From Rivibacter sp049446155 (GTDB lineage Bacteria > Pseudomonadota > Gammaproteobacteria > Burkholderiales > Burkholderiaceae_C): a DNA stretch of 64,000 bases. This document shows, piece by piece, positions 29,989 to 41,631 of this stretch. The stretch covers positions 62,001 through 126,000 of the forward strand of contig NZ_JBMSEE010000008.1 of the NCBI RefSeq assembly GCF_049446155.1, in the 5' to 3' direction. The stretch's first letter is position 1. Each line of letters begins with the position of its first letter. The notes under the pieces were generated by a model, which had not been told where the DNA came from, did no database searches, and worked only from the letters and a program-made list of their open reading frames with translations. The position numbers and the translations under genes were made by a program.

Positions 29989-30734
29989 GCGCTACCGAAG
30001 AACTGTTTCGCGAGGATGCGACGCTGCTGCGCTGCGAGGCCCGCCTGGTCGAGATCCTGCCCGAGGGGCTGGTGCTCGACCGCACGGTGTTCTATCCGCA
30101 AGGCGGCGGCCAGGCCGGCGATGGCGGCCGCCTGCTGCTGGCCGACGGCCGCGCGATCGCGATCGCCGACACGCGCAAGTCGCGCGGCGACGAAGCGAAC
30201 CCGCCGCGGCTGCTGCATGTGCCGGCTGCCGGCCAGGAGGCGCTGCTTGCCGAACTGGCCGCGGCGCTGCCGCTCGCGTTGAGCGCCGAGATCGATGCCG
30301 AGCGCCGTCGCGCGCACATGCGCTTCCACACCGCGACGCACCTGCTGTGCGCGCTGGTGCCGCATCCCGTCGACGGCTGCTCGATCACCGCCGGCTACGC
30401 GCGGCTGGACTTCCACACCGCCGAGCCGCTCGACAAGGAGGCGCTGAGCGCCGGCATCGCGCGCCTGGTCGCCGAGGCGCACGCGGTGCGACATCGCTGG
30501 ATCAGCGACGCCGAACTGGATGCCAACCCGCAGCTGGTGCGCAGCATGAGCGTGCAGCCGCCGCGCGGCAGCGGCCGCGTGCGGCTGCTGGAGGTCGAAG
30601 GCGTCGACCTCCAGCCCTGCGGCGGCACGCATGTCGGCAACACCAGCGAGGTCGGCGACGTCGTGGTGACCAAGATCGAGAAGAAGTCGGCGATGACGCG
30701 GCGCGTCGTGCTCGGGTTCGCATCGCCGGTATAA
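29985..30734 (+). CDS. Alanyl-tRNA editing protein (AlaX-like)
   Basis: A 249-residue trans-editing protein, homologous to the editing domain of alanyl-tRNA synthetase, that removes serine or glycine wrongly attached to tRNA(Ala). The four zinc ligands are all present: His115 and His119 in HTATH, and Cys212 and His216 in CGGTH. The N-terminal segment VFYPQGGGQAGDGG is the usual AlaX opening. It lacks the full AlaX-L C-terminal extension. ATG 29985 overlaps the VOC stop, so translation is coupled. Confidence 0.9.
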   Translation: MSATEELFREDATLLRCEARLVEILPEGLVLDRTVFYPQGGGQAGDGGRLLLADGRAIAIADTRKSRGDEANPPRLLHVPAAGQEALLAELAAALPLALSAEIDAERRRAHMRFHTATHLLCALVPHPVDGCSITAGYARLDFHTAEPLDKEALSAGIARLVAEAHAVRHRWISDAELDANPQLVRSMSVQPPRGSGRVRLLEVEGVDLQPCGGTHVGNTSEVGDVVVTKIEKKSAMTRRVVLGFASPV

Positions 30735-30774
30735 AGGCGGCTGCGGCCGCCTGCACGCAGCGTCGTGCCCCTGC

Positions 30775-31284
30775 ATGGACACCCCCGAGATCCTCCTTCG
30801 CGCTCCCGAAGATCCTGCCGACCTCGATGCGGCGCGCGAGCTGTTTCGCGAGTACGCCGACGCGCTGGGCGTCGACCTGTGCTTCCAGGGTTTCGAGACC
30901 GAACTGGCCGAGCTGCCCGGTGCCTATGCCGCACCGCGCGGCGCGCTGCTGCTGGCCTGGTGCGACGGCGCGCTGGCCGGCTGCGGCGCGATGCGCCCAC
31001 TGCCCGATGCCGACCTGCCCAATGCCTGCGAGATGAAGCGCCTTTACGTGCGCCGGGCGTTTCGCCGCTTCGGCCTCGGGCGCCAGCTGGCCGAGACGCT
31101 GATCGACCTGGCGCGCCAGGCCGGCTACTCGCACATGCTGCTCGACACGCTCGACGACATGGAAGCGGCGCGCGAGCTCTACGCCTCGCTCGGCTTCGAG
31201 GAGACCGAGCCCTATTACTTCAACCCGATTCCGGGCGCACACTACCTGCGCGTGTCGCTGGACGGCCCGACGACCAAGTACTGA
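30775..31284 (+). CDS. GNAT family N-acetyltransferase
   Basis: A 169-residue acetyl-CoA-dependent acetyltransferase. The acetyl-CoA site is seen as MKRLYVRRAFRRFGLGRQL (R-x-F-G-x-G-R). A central core, ALLLAWCDGALAGCGAMRPL, precedes it, and the C-terminal DTLDDMEAARELYASLGFEE is the usual GNAT beta bulge and helix. The acceptor is unknown; it resembles small stand-alone enzymes of Burkholderiales. It is 40 bp after the AlaX gene on the same strand. Confidence 0.87.
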   Translation: MDTPEILLRAPEDPADLDAARELFREYADALGVDLCFQGFETELAELPGAYAAPRGALLLAWCDGALAGCGAMRPLPDADLPNACEMKRLYVRRAFRRFGLGRQLAETLIDLARQAGYSHMLLDTLDDMEAARELYASLGFEETEPYYFNPIPGAHYLRVSLDGPTTKY

Positions 31285-31324
31285 AAGGCCGATCGCGTCG
31301 CGCCTGTATCGAGGAGCCGCGACG

Positions 31325-32164
31325 ATGAACGCATTCCGCCAGCTGCTGCACCCGCTGACCCACCGCGTCAGCGAGGTCCATCGCGTGCCGCACCAGCGCG
31401 TTCCGCTGGGCACCTGGATCATGTCGGCCAGCCCGATGGTCGCCGAGGCCATCGGCTGTGCCGGCTTCGACTGGGCAGTGATCGACATGGAGCACTCGCC
31501 GCTCGAGCTGCCGGGCGTCGTCGCGGTGCTGCAGGCAATGGCCTCGACCAAGACGGTGCCGATCGTGCGCGTGCCGTGGAACGAGCCGGTCGACTTCAAG
31601 CGCGTGCTCGACGCCGGGGCGACCACGGTGATGGTTCCCTTCGTGCAGGACGCCGCCGAGGCGCGGCGCGCGGTGGCTGCGACACGCTATCCGCCAGCCG
31701 GCGTGCGCGGCGTCTCCGGCATGAGCCGCGCGACGCGCTTCGGCACCCAGCACGAGCGGATCAAGGAAGCCGATGCGGGCATCGCGCTGATCGTCCAGCT
31801 CGAATCGGCGCTGGCGCTGACCCGGCTCGAGGAGATCGCCGACGTCGACGGCATCGACGCGCTGTTCATCGGCCCGGCCGACCTGGCGGCCAGCATGGGC
31901 CATCTGGGCGAGAGCTCGCATGCCGACGTGCGCGCGGCGCTGGGCGATGCGGCGGCCCGCGCGCGGGCGATCGGCAAGCCGATCGGCACGCTGGCCGCGA
32001 CGGCCGAGCTGGCCGCGCAGGCACGCGCGGCGGGCTTTGACTTCGTCGGCCTCGGCTCCGATCTGGGCCTGCTCGTCAACGCTGCACAGAAGGCGCTCGC
32101 GGCCTTGCAGGGCACCGACCCCGCTCTGGTGCATTCGCTCGCGGCCGGCACGCACGCCTATTGA
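31325..32164 (+). CDS. HpcH/HpaI family aldolase
   Basis: A 279-residue class II pyruvate aldolase of the HpaI/GarL type, which cleaves 4-hydroxy-2-oxo acids into pyruvate and an aldehyde. Conserved segments are GTWIMSASPMVAEAIG, WAVIDMEHSPLE, VPIVRVPWNEP, DAGATTVMVPFVQDA, the metal-ligand region IVQLESALAL, and ALFIGPADLAASMGH. No homoprotocatechuate genes are adjacent, so 2,4-dihydroxyhept-2-enedioate or 2-keto-3-deoxy-sugar acid cleavage are both possible. It is the last gene before the ATP synthase operon. Confidence 0.9.
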   Translation: MNAFRQLLHPLTHRVSEVHRVPHQRVPLGTWIMSASPMVAEAIGCAGFDWAVIDMEHSPLELPGVVAVLQAMASTKTVPIVRVPWNEPVDFKRVLDAGATTVMVPFVQDAAEARRAVAATRYPPAGVRGVSGMSRATRFGTQHERIKEADAGIALIVQLESALALTRLEEIADVDGIDALFIGPADLAASMGHLGESSHADVRAALGDAAARARAIGKPIGTLAATAELAAQARAAGFDFVGLGSDLGLLVNAAQKALAALQGTDPALVHSLAAGTHAY

Positions 32165-32270
32165 CGTCTACATAGCGAACGCGTCCGGCGTCAATGCCGA
32201 CGCGAGTCAACTGGCTGAGGCGCGCAACAGCACCCGCGGCGGCCCTGGCTGGGCGCTGCGGGTAATCACG

Positions 32271-32276
32271 TACAAT
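32271..32276 (+). promoter_or_regulatory. TACAAT -10 box of the ATP synthase operon
   Basis: TACAAT lies 34 bases before the atpI ATG in the 146-bp gap after the aldolase gene. It is the only consensus-like -10 box there. No strong -35 box is seen at 17-bp spacing. Confidence 0.5.
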
Positions 32277-32310
32277 CCCGAGGCTTTGCCGCCGCCGGAC
32301 CTGATTCGCG

Positions 32311-32793
32311 ATGCCCGCCCAACCGAGAGCGCCACGCGAGGATGATGAAGCTGCGGACAGCGAGCTGCCTTTCAAGCCCCTGACTGCCCACGAGGCGCAG
32401 GCTTGGCGGGCGGCGAACCCGCAGGTCTCGCCCTGGCGGGTGGTCGCGGCGCAAGCCGTGGTCGGCCTGATCGGCGCTGCGCTCGCGTGGCTGCTGGTGG
32501 GGCGTGGCGAGGCAGCCTGGTCGGCGCTTGCGGGCGCGGCCGTCGTGGTGCTGCCGGGAGCCTTGATGGCTCGCGGCATGGCCCGGCTGTCCGGGGCCTC
32601 GGCCGGCGCGATCCTCGCCGGCTTCTGGGTCTGGGAGGCTGTGAAGATCTTCTTGGCGCTGACCCTGTTGCTGGGGTTGGCGCTGGGTGCGCGGGGGCTG
32701 CACTGGCCGGCGATGCTGGCCACGCTGATCGCGTGCCTGCAAGTGAATTGGTGGGCTCTGCGCTGGCAGGGCCGCGTGAAAAACAACGGTTGA
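32311..32793 (+). CDS. atpI: ATP synthase subunit I
   Basis: A 160-residue small membrane protein with four hydrophobic helices after a charged N-terminus of about 40 residues. AtpI helps assemble the c-ring and may assist magnesium entry; it is not essential. Helices are around VVAAQAVVGLIGAALAWLL, AAVVVLPGALMA, FFWVWEAV-like VWEAVKIFLALTLLLGLAL and ALMLATLIA-like positions. It is short and weakly conserved, and is called mainly from position, size and hydrophobicity. It is first in the atp operon, 18 bp before atpB. Confidence 0.85.
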   Translation: MPAQPRAPREDDEAADSELPFKPLTAHEAQAWRAANPQVSPWRVVAAQAVVGLIGAALAWLLVGRGEAAWSALAGAAVVVLPGALMARGMARLSGASAGAILAGFWVWEAVKIFLALTLLLGLALGARGLHWPAMLATLIACLQVNWWALRWQGRVKNNG

Positions 32794-32811
32794 GACGAAC
32801 GAGACCCGAAC

Positions 32812-33693
32812 ATGGCCGCCGACGCACACGCCCCGACCGCCAGCGAGTACATCCAGCACCACCTGCATCACCTCCAGAAGGACTTCTCCTTCCAGAGCGT
32901 CACGCAGCATTCGATCGTCGACTTCGGCGTGTTCAACCTGGACTCGCTGTTCTATTCGATCATCCTCGGCGCCCTGGGCTGCTTCCTGATGTGGCGCGCC
33001 GCGCGCCGCGCCACCTCCGGCGTGCCGGGCCGTTTCCAGGCCGCGGTGGAGATCCTCGCCGAGATGGTCGAGAACCAGGCCAAGGGCGTGATCCACAACG
33101 CCAAGAGCCGCAAGCTCGTTTCGCCGCTGGCGCTGACCGTGTTCGTCTGGATCTTCCTGATGAACTTCATGGACATGCTGCCGGTGGACCTGCTGCCGGG
33201 CATCTGGCATGCGGCCGGCCCCGCGCTGGGCTTCAAGGACTACATGCGCGTCGTGCCGACGGCCGACCTGTCGACCACGCTGGGCCTGTCGTGCTCGGTG
33301 CTGGTGCTGTGCCTGTTCTACAACATCAAGATCAAGGGCCTGGGCGGCTGGGGCCACGAACTGATCAGTGCTCCGTTCGGCGCGCACCCGCTGCTGTGGC
33401 CGTTCAACTTCCTGATGCAGATGATCGAATTCCTCGCGAAGACGGTCTCTCACGGCATGCGACTGTTCGGCAACATGTTCGCCGGCGAGCTCGTGTTCAT
33501 GCTCATCGCCCTGATGGGCGGCATCTGGGCCTGGAACTTCAATCCGCTGTCGGGCGGCTTCTGGCTCGGCTTCGGTCACGTGGTGGCCGGCACGGTGTGG
33601 ACGCTGTTCCACATCCTGATCATCACGCTGCAGGCGTTCATCTTCATGATGCTGACGCTGATCTACACCGGCCAGGCGCACGACGCGCACTGA
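32812..33693 (+). CDS. atpB: ATP synthase subunit a
   Basis: A 293-residue stator channel subunit of Fo, with about five membrane helices. It starts with HHLHHLQKDFSFQSV. The essential Arg is in HGMRLFGNMFAGELVF. The C-terminus has LQAFIFMMLTLIYTGQAHDAH, characteristic of the beta/gamma group (helix 5). It forms the proton half-channels with the c-ring. Same strand as all atp genes. Confidence 0.97.
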   Translation: MAADAHAPTASEYIQHHLHHLQKDFSFQSVTQHSIVDFGVFNLDSLFYSIILGALGCFLMWRAARRATSGVPGRFQAAVEILAEMVENQAKGVIHNAKSRKLVSPLALTVFVWIFLMNFMDMLPVDLLPGIWHAAGPALGFKDYMRVVPTADLSTTLGLSCSVLVLCLFYNIKIKGLGGWGHELISAPFGAHPLLWPFNFLMQMIEFLAKTVSHGMRLFGNMFAGELVFMLIALMGGIWAWNFNPLSGGFWLGFGHVVAGTVWTLFHILIITLQAFIFMMLTLIYTGQAHDAH

Positions 33694-33758
33694 TCCCGGC
33701 ACCCCGTTCCCTCGTTTTCTTTTCCCCAAACCAACCTTTCTTCCTGCTAGGAGCAAAC

Positions 33759-34007
33759 ATGGAAAACATCCTCGGCCTCGTCGCGCTGGCTTGCGGTCTG
33801 ATCGTCGGTCTGGGCGCCATCGGCGCGTCGATCGGCATCGCGCTGATGGGCGGCAAGTTCCTGGAGTCGTCGGCTCGCCAGCCGGAGCTGATGAACGAGC
33901 TGCAGACCAAGATGTTCATCCTGGCCGGTCTGATCGACGCCGCGTTCCTGATCGGCGTGGCCATCGCGCTGCTGTTCGCCTTCGCGAACCCGTTCGTCCT
34001 GGCCTGA
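33759..34007 (+). CDS. atpE: ATP synthase subunit c
   Basis: An 82-residue ring subunit with two membrane helices. The N-terminal helix has the glycine motif GLGAIGASIGIALMGG. The loop RQPE (residues 40-43) contacts F1. The proton-carrying carboxylate is Asp60 in LIDAAF. It is a proton-type, not a sodium-type, ring because the Na-binding Gln/Glu pattern is absent. The ribosome-binding site TAGGAG is 6 bases before ATG 33759. Confidence 0.97.
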   Translation: MENILGLVALACGLIVGLGAIGASIGIALMGGKFLESSARQPELMNELQTKMFILAGLIDAAFLIGVAIALLFAFANPFVLA

Positions 34008-34045
34008 TTCGCCTCGACCCTTTCACGACCGAAAGGATCGTCTAA

Positions 34046-34516
34046 GTGAACATCAACTCAACCCTGTTCCTGCAGGCGATCGTCTTCGCGGTCCTCGTGT
34101 GGTTCACCATGCGCTTCATCTGGCCGCCGATCACCAAGGCGCTGGACGAGCGGGCTCAGAAGATCGCCGACGGCCTGGCCGCCGCCGATCGCGCCAAGGC
34201 TGAACTCGCGAACGCGAACAAGCGTGTCGACGAGCAGCTCGCCGCCACGCGCGACGAGAACGCCAAGCGCATCGCCGACGCCGAGAAGCGCGCCCAGGCC
34301 ATCATCGACGAGGCCAAGAAGCGCGCCGAGGACGAGGCGGCCAAGATCGTCGCCGCCGCGAAGGCCGAAGCCGAGCAGCAGACGGTGCAGGCCCGCGAGG
34401 CGCTGCGCGAGCAAGTCGCCGCGCTGGCCGTGAAGGGCGCCGAGCAGATCCTGCGCAAGGAAGTCAATGCCGGCGTCCACGCCGAGCTGCTGACGCGCCT
34501 GAAGACGGAGCTCTGA
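34046..34516 (+). CDS. atpF: ATP synthase subunit b
   Basis: A 156-residue peripheral-stalk subunit. A single N-terminal membrane helix (LFLQAIVFAVLVWFTMRFIW) is followed by a long charged Ala/Glu/Lys helix (about residues 35-155), a right-handed coiled-coil dimer in relatives. The start is GTG at 34046 with GAAAGGA upstream. It binds the delta subunit encoded next; the two genes are one base apart. Confidence 0.95.
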   Translation: MNINSTLFLQAIVFAVLVWFTMRFIWPPITKALDERAQKIADGLAAADRAKAELANANKRVDEQLAATRDENAKRIADAEKRAQAIIDEAKKRAEDEAAKIVAAAKAEAEQQTVQAREALREQVAALAVKGAEQILRKEVNAGVHAELLTRLKTEL

Positions 34517-34517
34517 C

Positions 34518-35051
34518 ATGGCCGAGCTGGCAACGATCGCACGTCCCTACGCCGAGGCGCTGGTCGAGGCGGCCCCGAAGGCTGAAGCCGCTGCCTGGGT
34601 CGCCCAGGTGCAGGCGCTGGCCGCCGTTGCCGCCGACGCGCAGCTGCTGCAGTTCGCCAACCACCCGAAGGCCCAGGCGGCCCAGGTGGCCGAGCTGCTG
34701 GTCTCGGTGGCCAAGGTGAGCCCGGCCGCCGGCGTGCGCAATCTGCTCGACGCCGTGATCGAGAACGGCCGCCTCGAGGCGCTGCCCGAGATCGCCGCGC
34801 AGGCGCACGCGCTGGTCAATGCCGGCTCGGGCGTTGCCGACGCCACGGTCTACAGCGCCTTCCCGATCGAGGCCGCCCAGCTCGCCGAGCTGAGCGCCAC
34901 GCTCGAGAAGCGCTTCGGCCGCAAGCTCGCGATCACGGTCGAGACCGAGCCTTCGCTGATCGGCGGCGTGCGCGTCGTGGTCGGCGACGAGGTGCTCGAC
35001 ACCTCGGTCAAGGCCCGCCTCGAACGCATGAAGGTCGCGCTGACGGCCTGA
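34518..35051 (+). CDS. atpH: ATP synthase subunit delta
   Basis: A 177-residue stator protein that joins subunit b to the top of F1. It starts MAELATIARPYAEALVEAA, the usual opening of the N-terminal helical domain. The C-terminal part has LEKRFGRKLAITVETEPSLI and IGGVRVVVGDEVLDTSVKARL, as in all delta subunits. It follows atpF closely and is 76 bp before atpA. Confidence 0.95.
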   Translation: MAELATIARPYAEALVEAAPKAEAAAWVAQVQALAAVAADAQLLQFANHPKAQAAQVAELLVSVAKVSPAAGVRNLLDAVIENGRLEALPEIAAQAHALVNAGSGVADATVYSAFPIEAAQLAELSATLEKRFGRKLAITVETEPSLIGGVRVVVGDEVLDTSVKARLERMKVALTA

Positions 35052-35127
35052 CGACCAAGCCGACGACGAGCCAAGAATCATCCCGCTGCGCTGTGCGCGG
35101 CACGGTCCGAGCGACTGGGAGCAAGCG

Positions 35128-36681
<1,554 letters not shown>

Positions 36682-36747
36682 TCTGCCTGGGGCCTTTCGC
36701 AGGACGCGCGAGGCCCCGTAGCGACTCTCATCTGAAAGGAGCTCTGC

Positions 36748-37626
36748 ATGGCAGCCGGCAAGGAAATCCGCGGCAAGATCAAGAGCGTCGAGAACACCAA
36801 GAAGATCACCAAGGCCATGGAAATGGTCGCGGCTTCGAAGATGCGCAAGGCGCAGGACCGCATGCGCTCGGCCCGGCCCTACGCCGAGAAGGTGCGCACC
36901 ATCACCAGCCACCTCGCGCAGGCGAATCCCGAGTACACCCACGCGTTCATCAAGGCCGACCCCGAAGCGGCCAAGGTGGCCGGCTTCGTGGTCGTCACGA
37001 CGGACAAGGGCCTGTGCGGCGGCCTGAACACCAACGTGCTGCGCGCCGTCACCCAGAAGCTCAAGGAGCTCGAGGGCGAGGGCGTGAAGTCGCAGGCGGT
37101 GGCGATCGGCAGCAAGGGCCTGGGCTTCCTGAACCGCGTGGGCGCCAAGGTGGTCTCGCAGGTCACGCAGCTGGGCGACGCGCCGCATCTCGAGAAGCTG
37201 ATCGGCCCGGTCAAGGTGCTGCTCGACGCGTACTCGGAGGGCAAGCTCAGCGCCGTCTACCTCTGCTACACCCGTTTCATCAACACGATGAAGCAGGAGC
37301 CGGTGGTCGAGCAGCTGCTGCCGCTGTCCGCCGAACGCATGCAAGTCGAGGCCGGCGCGCACGCCTGGGACTACCTCTACGAGCCGGACCCCAAGACCGT
37401 CATCGACGAGCTGCTGGTGCGCTACGTCGAGGCACTGGTCTACCAGGCCGTGGCCGAGAACATGGCGTCCGAGCAGTCGGCGCGCATGGTCGCGATGAAG
37501 GCCGCGACCGACAACGCAGGCAACGTGATCAACGAGCTCAAGCTGGTCTACAACAAGACCCGCCAGGCCGGCATCACGAAGGAACTGGCCGAGATCGTCA
37601 GCGGCGCTGCCGCGATCGGCGGCTGA
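36748..37626 (+). CDS. atpG: ATP synthase subunit gamma
   Basis: A 292-residue central rotor shaft. The N-terminal helix is GKEIRGKIKSVENTKKITKAMEMVAASK-like in its first 35 residues (conserved ITKAMEMVAASKMRKAQ), and the C-terminal helix is NAGNVINELKLVYNKTRQA with GITKELAEIVSGAAAI. The Rossmann-like middle carries VTTDKGLCGGLNTN. It is 66 bp after atpA; the ribosome-binding site is AAAGGAG. Confidence 0.97.
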   Translation: MAAGKEIRGKIKSVENTKKITKAMEMVAASKMRKAQDRMRSARPYAEKVRTITSHLAQANPEYTHAFIKADPEAAKVAGFVVVTTDKGLCGGLNTNVLRAVTQKLKELEGEGVKSQAVAIGSKGLGFLNRVGAKVVSQVTQLGDAPHLEKLIGPVKVLLDAYSEGKLSAVYLCYTRFINTMKQEPVVEQLLPLSAERMQVEAGAHAWDYLYEPDPKTVIDELLVRYVEALVYQAVAENMASEQSARMVAMKAATDNAGNVINELKLVYNKTRQAGITKELAEIVSGAAAIGG

Positions 37627-37660
37627 CGCGCAACGATTACAGATACTGAAGGAACGAAAG

Positions 37661-39073
<1,413 letters not shown>

Positions 39074-39168
39074 TGGCCACCCCCCGAAGCGCCTGCGGCG
39101 CCTCCCCCCAAGGGGGGCGCCGTCAGCGGACCGGTGAAGCCGGATCCGCGGCGTCCGCTGGGTTGAGC
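39074..39168 (+). repeat. Dispersed intergenic repeat, copy 2 (inside the atp operon)
   Basis: The 95 bp right after the atpD stop codon repeat the element at 1285-1380 in the same orientation relative to the preceding gene. The blocks CCCCCGAAGCGCCTGCGGC, CTCCCCCCAAGGGGGG, ACCGGTGAAGCCGGATCC and GTCCGCTGGGTTG align with one gap. The hairpin stems carry compensating changes (for example CCCCCC/GGGGGG versus CCCCC/GGGGG), which suggests RNA or DNA structure is kept. Confidence 0.8.
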
Positions 39169-39196
39169 CGTTCGAGCGGCGGATCGGAGAACTGAT

Positions 39197-39616
39197 ATGG
39201 CAACCATTCACGTCGACGTCGTTTCCGCCGAAGAGCAGATCTTCTCCGGCGAGGCGAAGTTCGTCGCGCTGCCCGGCGAAGGCGGCGAGCTGGGCATCCT
39301 GCCCAAGCACACGCCGCTGATCACGCGCATCAAGCCGGGCGCGGTGCGCATCGAGCGCGCCGACAACGGCGAAGAGGAGTTCGTGTTCGTGGCCGGCGGC
39401 ATCCTCGAGGTGCAGCCCGACCGCGTGACCGTGCTGGCCGACACCGCGATCCGCGGCAAGGACCTCGACGAAGCCAAGGCCGCCGAGGCGAAGAAGATCG
39501 CCGAGGAGGCGATGAAGAACGCCAAGAGCGACATCGACTTCGCCAAGGCCCAAGGCGAGTTCGCCGCGATGGCGGCGCAGATCGCCGCGCTGCGCAAGTT
39601 TCGCCGCAGCAAGTAA
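39197..39616 (+). CDS. atpC: ATP synthase subunit epsilon
   Basis: A 139-residue rotor-stalk and regulatory subunit. The N-terminal beta sandwich is ATIHVDVVSAEEQIFSGEAK with LPGEGGELGILPKHTPLIT, and GGILEVQPDRVTVLADTA follows. The C-terminal helical hairpin ends AAMAAQIAALRKFRRSK. The last gene of the operon; a terminator follows 17 bases after the stop. Its separation from atpD by a repeat element is unusual. Confidence 0.96.
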   Translation: MATIHVDVVSAEEQIFSGEAKFVALPGEGGELGILPKHTPLITRIKPGAVRIERADNGEEEFVFVAGGILEVQPDRVTVLADTAIRGKDLDEAKAAEAKKIAEEAMKNAKSDIDFAKAQGEFAAMAAQIAALRKFRRSK

Positions 39617-39633
39617 GCTGCCTCGCCCCGCAA

Positions 39634-39658
39634 GACGCCCGCCTCGCGCGGGCGTTTT
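39634..39658 (+). terminator. Rho-independent terminator of the atp operon
   Basis: The stem ACGCCCGC-CTCGC-GCGGGCGT is followed by TTTT minus one (TTTC). It lies 18 bases after the atpC stop and before the convergent kinase gene. Confidence 0.85.
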
Positions 39659-39706
39659 CATTTCGGCGCCGGAGAGCGGGAAGCGCCGCCGCCGCTTCGG
39701 CGCGCC

Positions 39707-41089
39707 TTACCTCGCGTGCGAGCCGGGACCGAGGCTGAAGAAGAAGGTCGCCCCCCGGCCAGGTGCTGCGCGCACCCACAGCTTCCCGCCGTGGCGCTCG
39801 ACGATGCGACGCACGATCGACAGGCCGATGCCGTGACCCTCGAAGGCGCGGCCGTGCAGGCGTTGGAAGGGCTTGAACAGCCGTTCGGCGTGGCTCTCGT
39901 CGAAGCCCACGCCGTTGTCGCGCACGTAGACAACGGTCTGCCCCTCATGCGCGCCCAGCCCGACCTCGACCTCGGGGCGCGGCTGACTGCCGCGCGAGAA
40001 CTTGAGCGCGTTGCCCAGCAGGTTCACGAACAGCTGACGCACGAGCCCGGGATCGGCATCGACCGTCGGCAGCGCGCCGACGCGCACCCAGTGCGCTTCG
40101 GCGCCGCCCAGCCGCAGCTGCGCGAGCGCCTCCTCGACGCTGGCATGCAGGTCGACGCGCGCCAGCGAGAGCCGAACGTCGTCCACCCTTGCGAGCGCCA
40201 GCAGGTCGGACACCAGGCGCGTCAGCGCCTCGGCTTGCTCGGCGACGGGCTCGAGCAGTCGCCGCACCGCGGCCAGGTCGCCGCGATCGGCGGCTTCGAC
40301 CGCCATGCGCGTGGCCAGCGCGATGCCGCCCAGCGGTCCGCGCAGGTCGTGCGAGACGCTGCGGTTGAAGCTCTCGAGACCTTCGATGATCTCGTGCAGC
40401 GCGGCCGTGCGCTGCTCGACCTGCTGCTCGAGCGAGGCATTGAGCTCGGCCAGTTCGCGCTGCGCGGCCACGCGCGCGGCGAGTTCGGTTTCCAGCCGGG
40501 CACGCGAGCGGGTCAGGTTGACCGCGAACAGCGTCGCGCCGAGCACGCCCACCGGCACGATCAGCAGATAGCGCAGCTGGTACGGGTCGACCCCGGCCAC
40601 CACGAAGGCGAACAGGCAGGCGGGGTGCAGCAGCAGCGCGACCGTGATGAGTCGAAAGCCCGCACCCGGCTCGCGCCGCGTCGCGCACGCGGCGGCCATC
40701 GCCATCACGATCAGCGACATCGCCACCAGCGCATGCGCCAGCACGCGCGGCAGCGGGCCGACCGGCAGCCAGCCGATCGCCAGCAGCAGCGGTGCGGCGA
40801 GCGCGACGCGCCAGCGCATCGGCCTGCGCAGCGTCGGTGCGAGAAAGTCGATCAGCCCGAAGCCGAGCAGCATCACCGCCAGCGCGCCAGCCAGCGAGGC
40901 GCCACGGTGCGCGCTGGTGCCGCCCGGTTGCAGTCGCAGGTCGAAGAAGAAGATCGTGCAGACGAGCGTGAAGCCGGCCGCGAACCAACCGGAGCCGGGG
41001 TCGCGATGGCAGGCCCGCATCCATAGGAACATCAGGCCCAGCAGGCCGCAGATGACGGCGCCGGCCTGGGCGTAGGCGGCGTTGGTCAT
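39707..41089 (-). CDS. Orphan membrane sensor histidine kinase
   Basis: A 460-residue kinase. The N-terminal half (about residues 1-195) has about seven hydrophobic helices forming a membrane sensor, with no large periplasmic domain. A coiled linker (about 200-235) precedes the HisKA domain; phosphorylated His247 is in SVSHDLRGPLGG. The ATPase domain has the N-box LFVNLLGNALKFS, G1 YVRDNGVGFD and G2 GHGIGLSIVRRIV. No response regulator gene is adjacent, so its partner is elsewhere. The stimulus is unknown; the seven-helix (7TM-DISM/MASE-like) layout suggests a membrane or small-molecule cue. It is convergent with the atp operon. Confidence 0.87.
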   Translation of the reverse strand: MTNAAYAQAGAVICGLLGLMFLWMRACHRDPGSGWFAAGFTLVCTIFFFDLRLQPGGTSAHRGASLAGALAVMLLGFGLIDFLAPTLRRPMRWRVALAAPLLLAIGWLPVGPLPRVLAHALVAMSLIVMAMAAACATRREPGAGFRLITVALLLHPACLFAFVVAGVDPYQLRYLLIVPVGVLGATLFAVNLTRSRARLETELAARVAAQRELAELNASLEQQVEQRTAALHEIIEGLESFNRSVSHDLRGPLGGIALATRMAVEAADRGDLAAVRRLLEPVAEQAEALTRLVSDLLALARVDDVRLSLARVDLHASVEEALAQLRLGGAEAHWVRVGALPTVDADPGLVRQLFVNLLGNALKFSRGSQPRPEVEVGLGAHEGQTVVYVRDNGVGFDESHAERLFKPFQRLHGRAFEGHGIGLSIVRRIVERHGGKLWVRAAPGRGATFFFSLGPGSHAR

Positions 41090-41119
41090 CGGCTCGGTGG
41101 CGCTGCGCGAGCCGCCGCG

Positions 41120-41548
41120 CTAGCGCTGGAAGCTGCCGAGGATCGCGCCGATGTCGTCGAAGCCGCCGCCGCTTTCGGGCAACCGGCCCTCGGGCGTCAT
41201 GCGGTCAACCACCTGCGGCAGCAGCTGCGAAAGCTCGTCGGCGGCCTGGCCTTGCGGCAAGCCGAGCTGCTGCGCGAACCGCCCGATGACGCCGCTGCCG
41301 AAGATTTCTTCGAGCTGGCGCCCCGACACCGGCAGGTTCTGCCCGGTCCCGACCCAAGACGCGACAAGGTCGCCGAGACCTCCGCGCTCGAACTGCTGCA
41401 CGAGGCCGCCCAGGCCGCCGGGAGCACCCCCGCCTTGCCCCGCCAGCAACGCCGCCAGCGCCTGCATCAACAGCTCGCCGCCGCGCGAGCCCTCCTGCGG
41501 CGACGCCTGGCCGGCGAGTGAACCGAGGATCGAGTCCAGCAAACCCAT
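41120..41548 (-). CDS. YidB family protein (DUF937)
   Basis: A 142-residue protein that starts MGLLDSILGSLAGQASPQE. It contains the conserved DUF937/YidB core LLMQALAALLAGQGGGAPGGLGGLVQQFERGGLG-type region, then VASWVGTGQNLPVSGRQLEEIFG and the C-terminal AQQLGLPQGQAADELSQLLPQVVD. The family is soluble and of unknown function; some members are near stress or envelope genes. Translation starts at ATG 41548 after CAGGAGG. It lies between rsmE and the kinase gene on the same strand. Confidence 0.87.
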   Translation of the reverse strand: MGLLDSILGSLAGQASPQEGSRGGELLMQALAALLAGQGGGAPGGLGGLVQQFERGGLGDLVASWVGTGQNLPVSGRQLEEIFGSGVIGRFAQQLGLPQGQAADELSQLLPQVVDRMTPEGRLPESGGGFDDIGAILGSFQR

Positions 41549-41631
41549 GGCAACCTCCTGTCGGCGCGAAACCGCTTCGCGAGCGCGATTCTGCGCCGCG
41601 CCGAGCCCGGCGCCGATGACAGCACTTCGGT

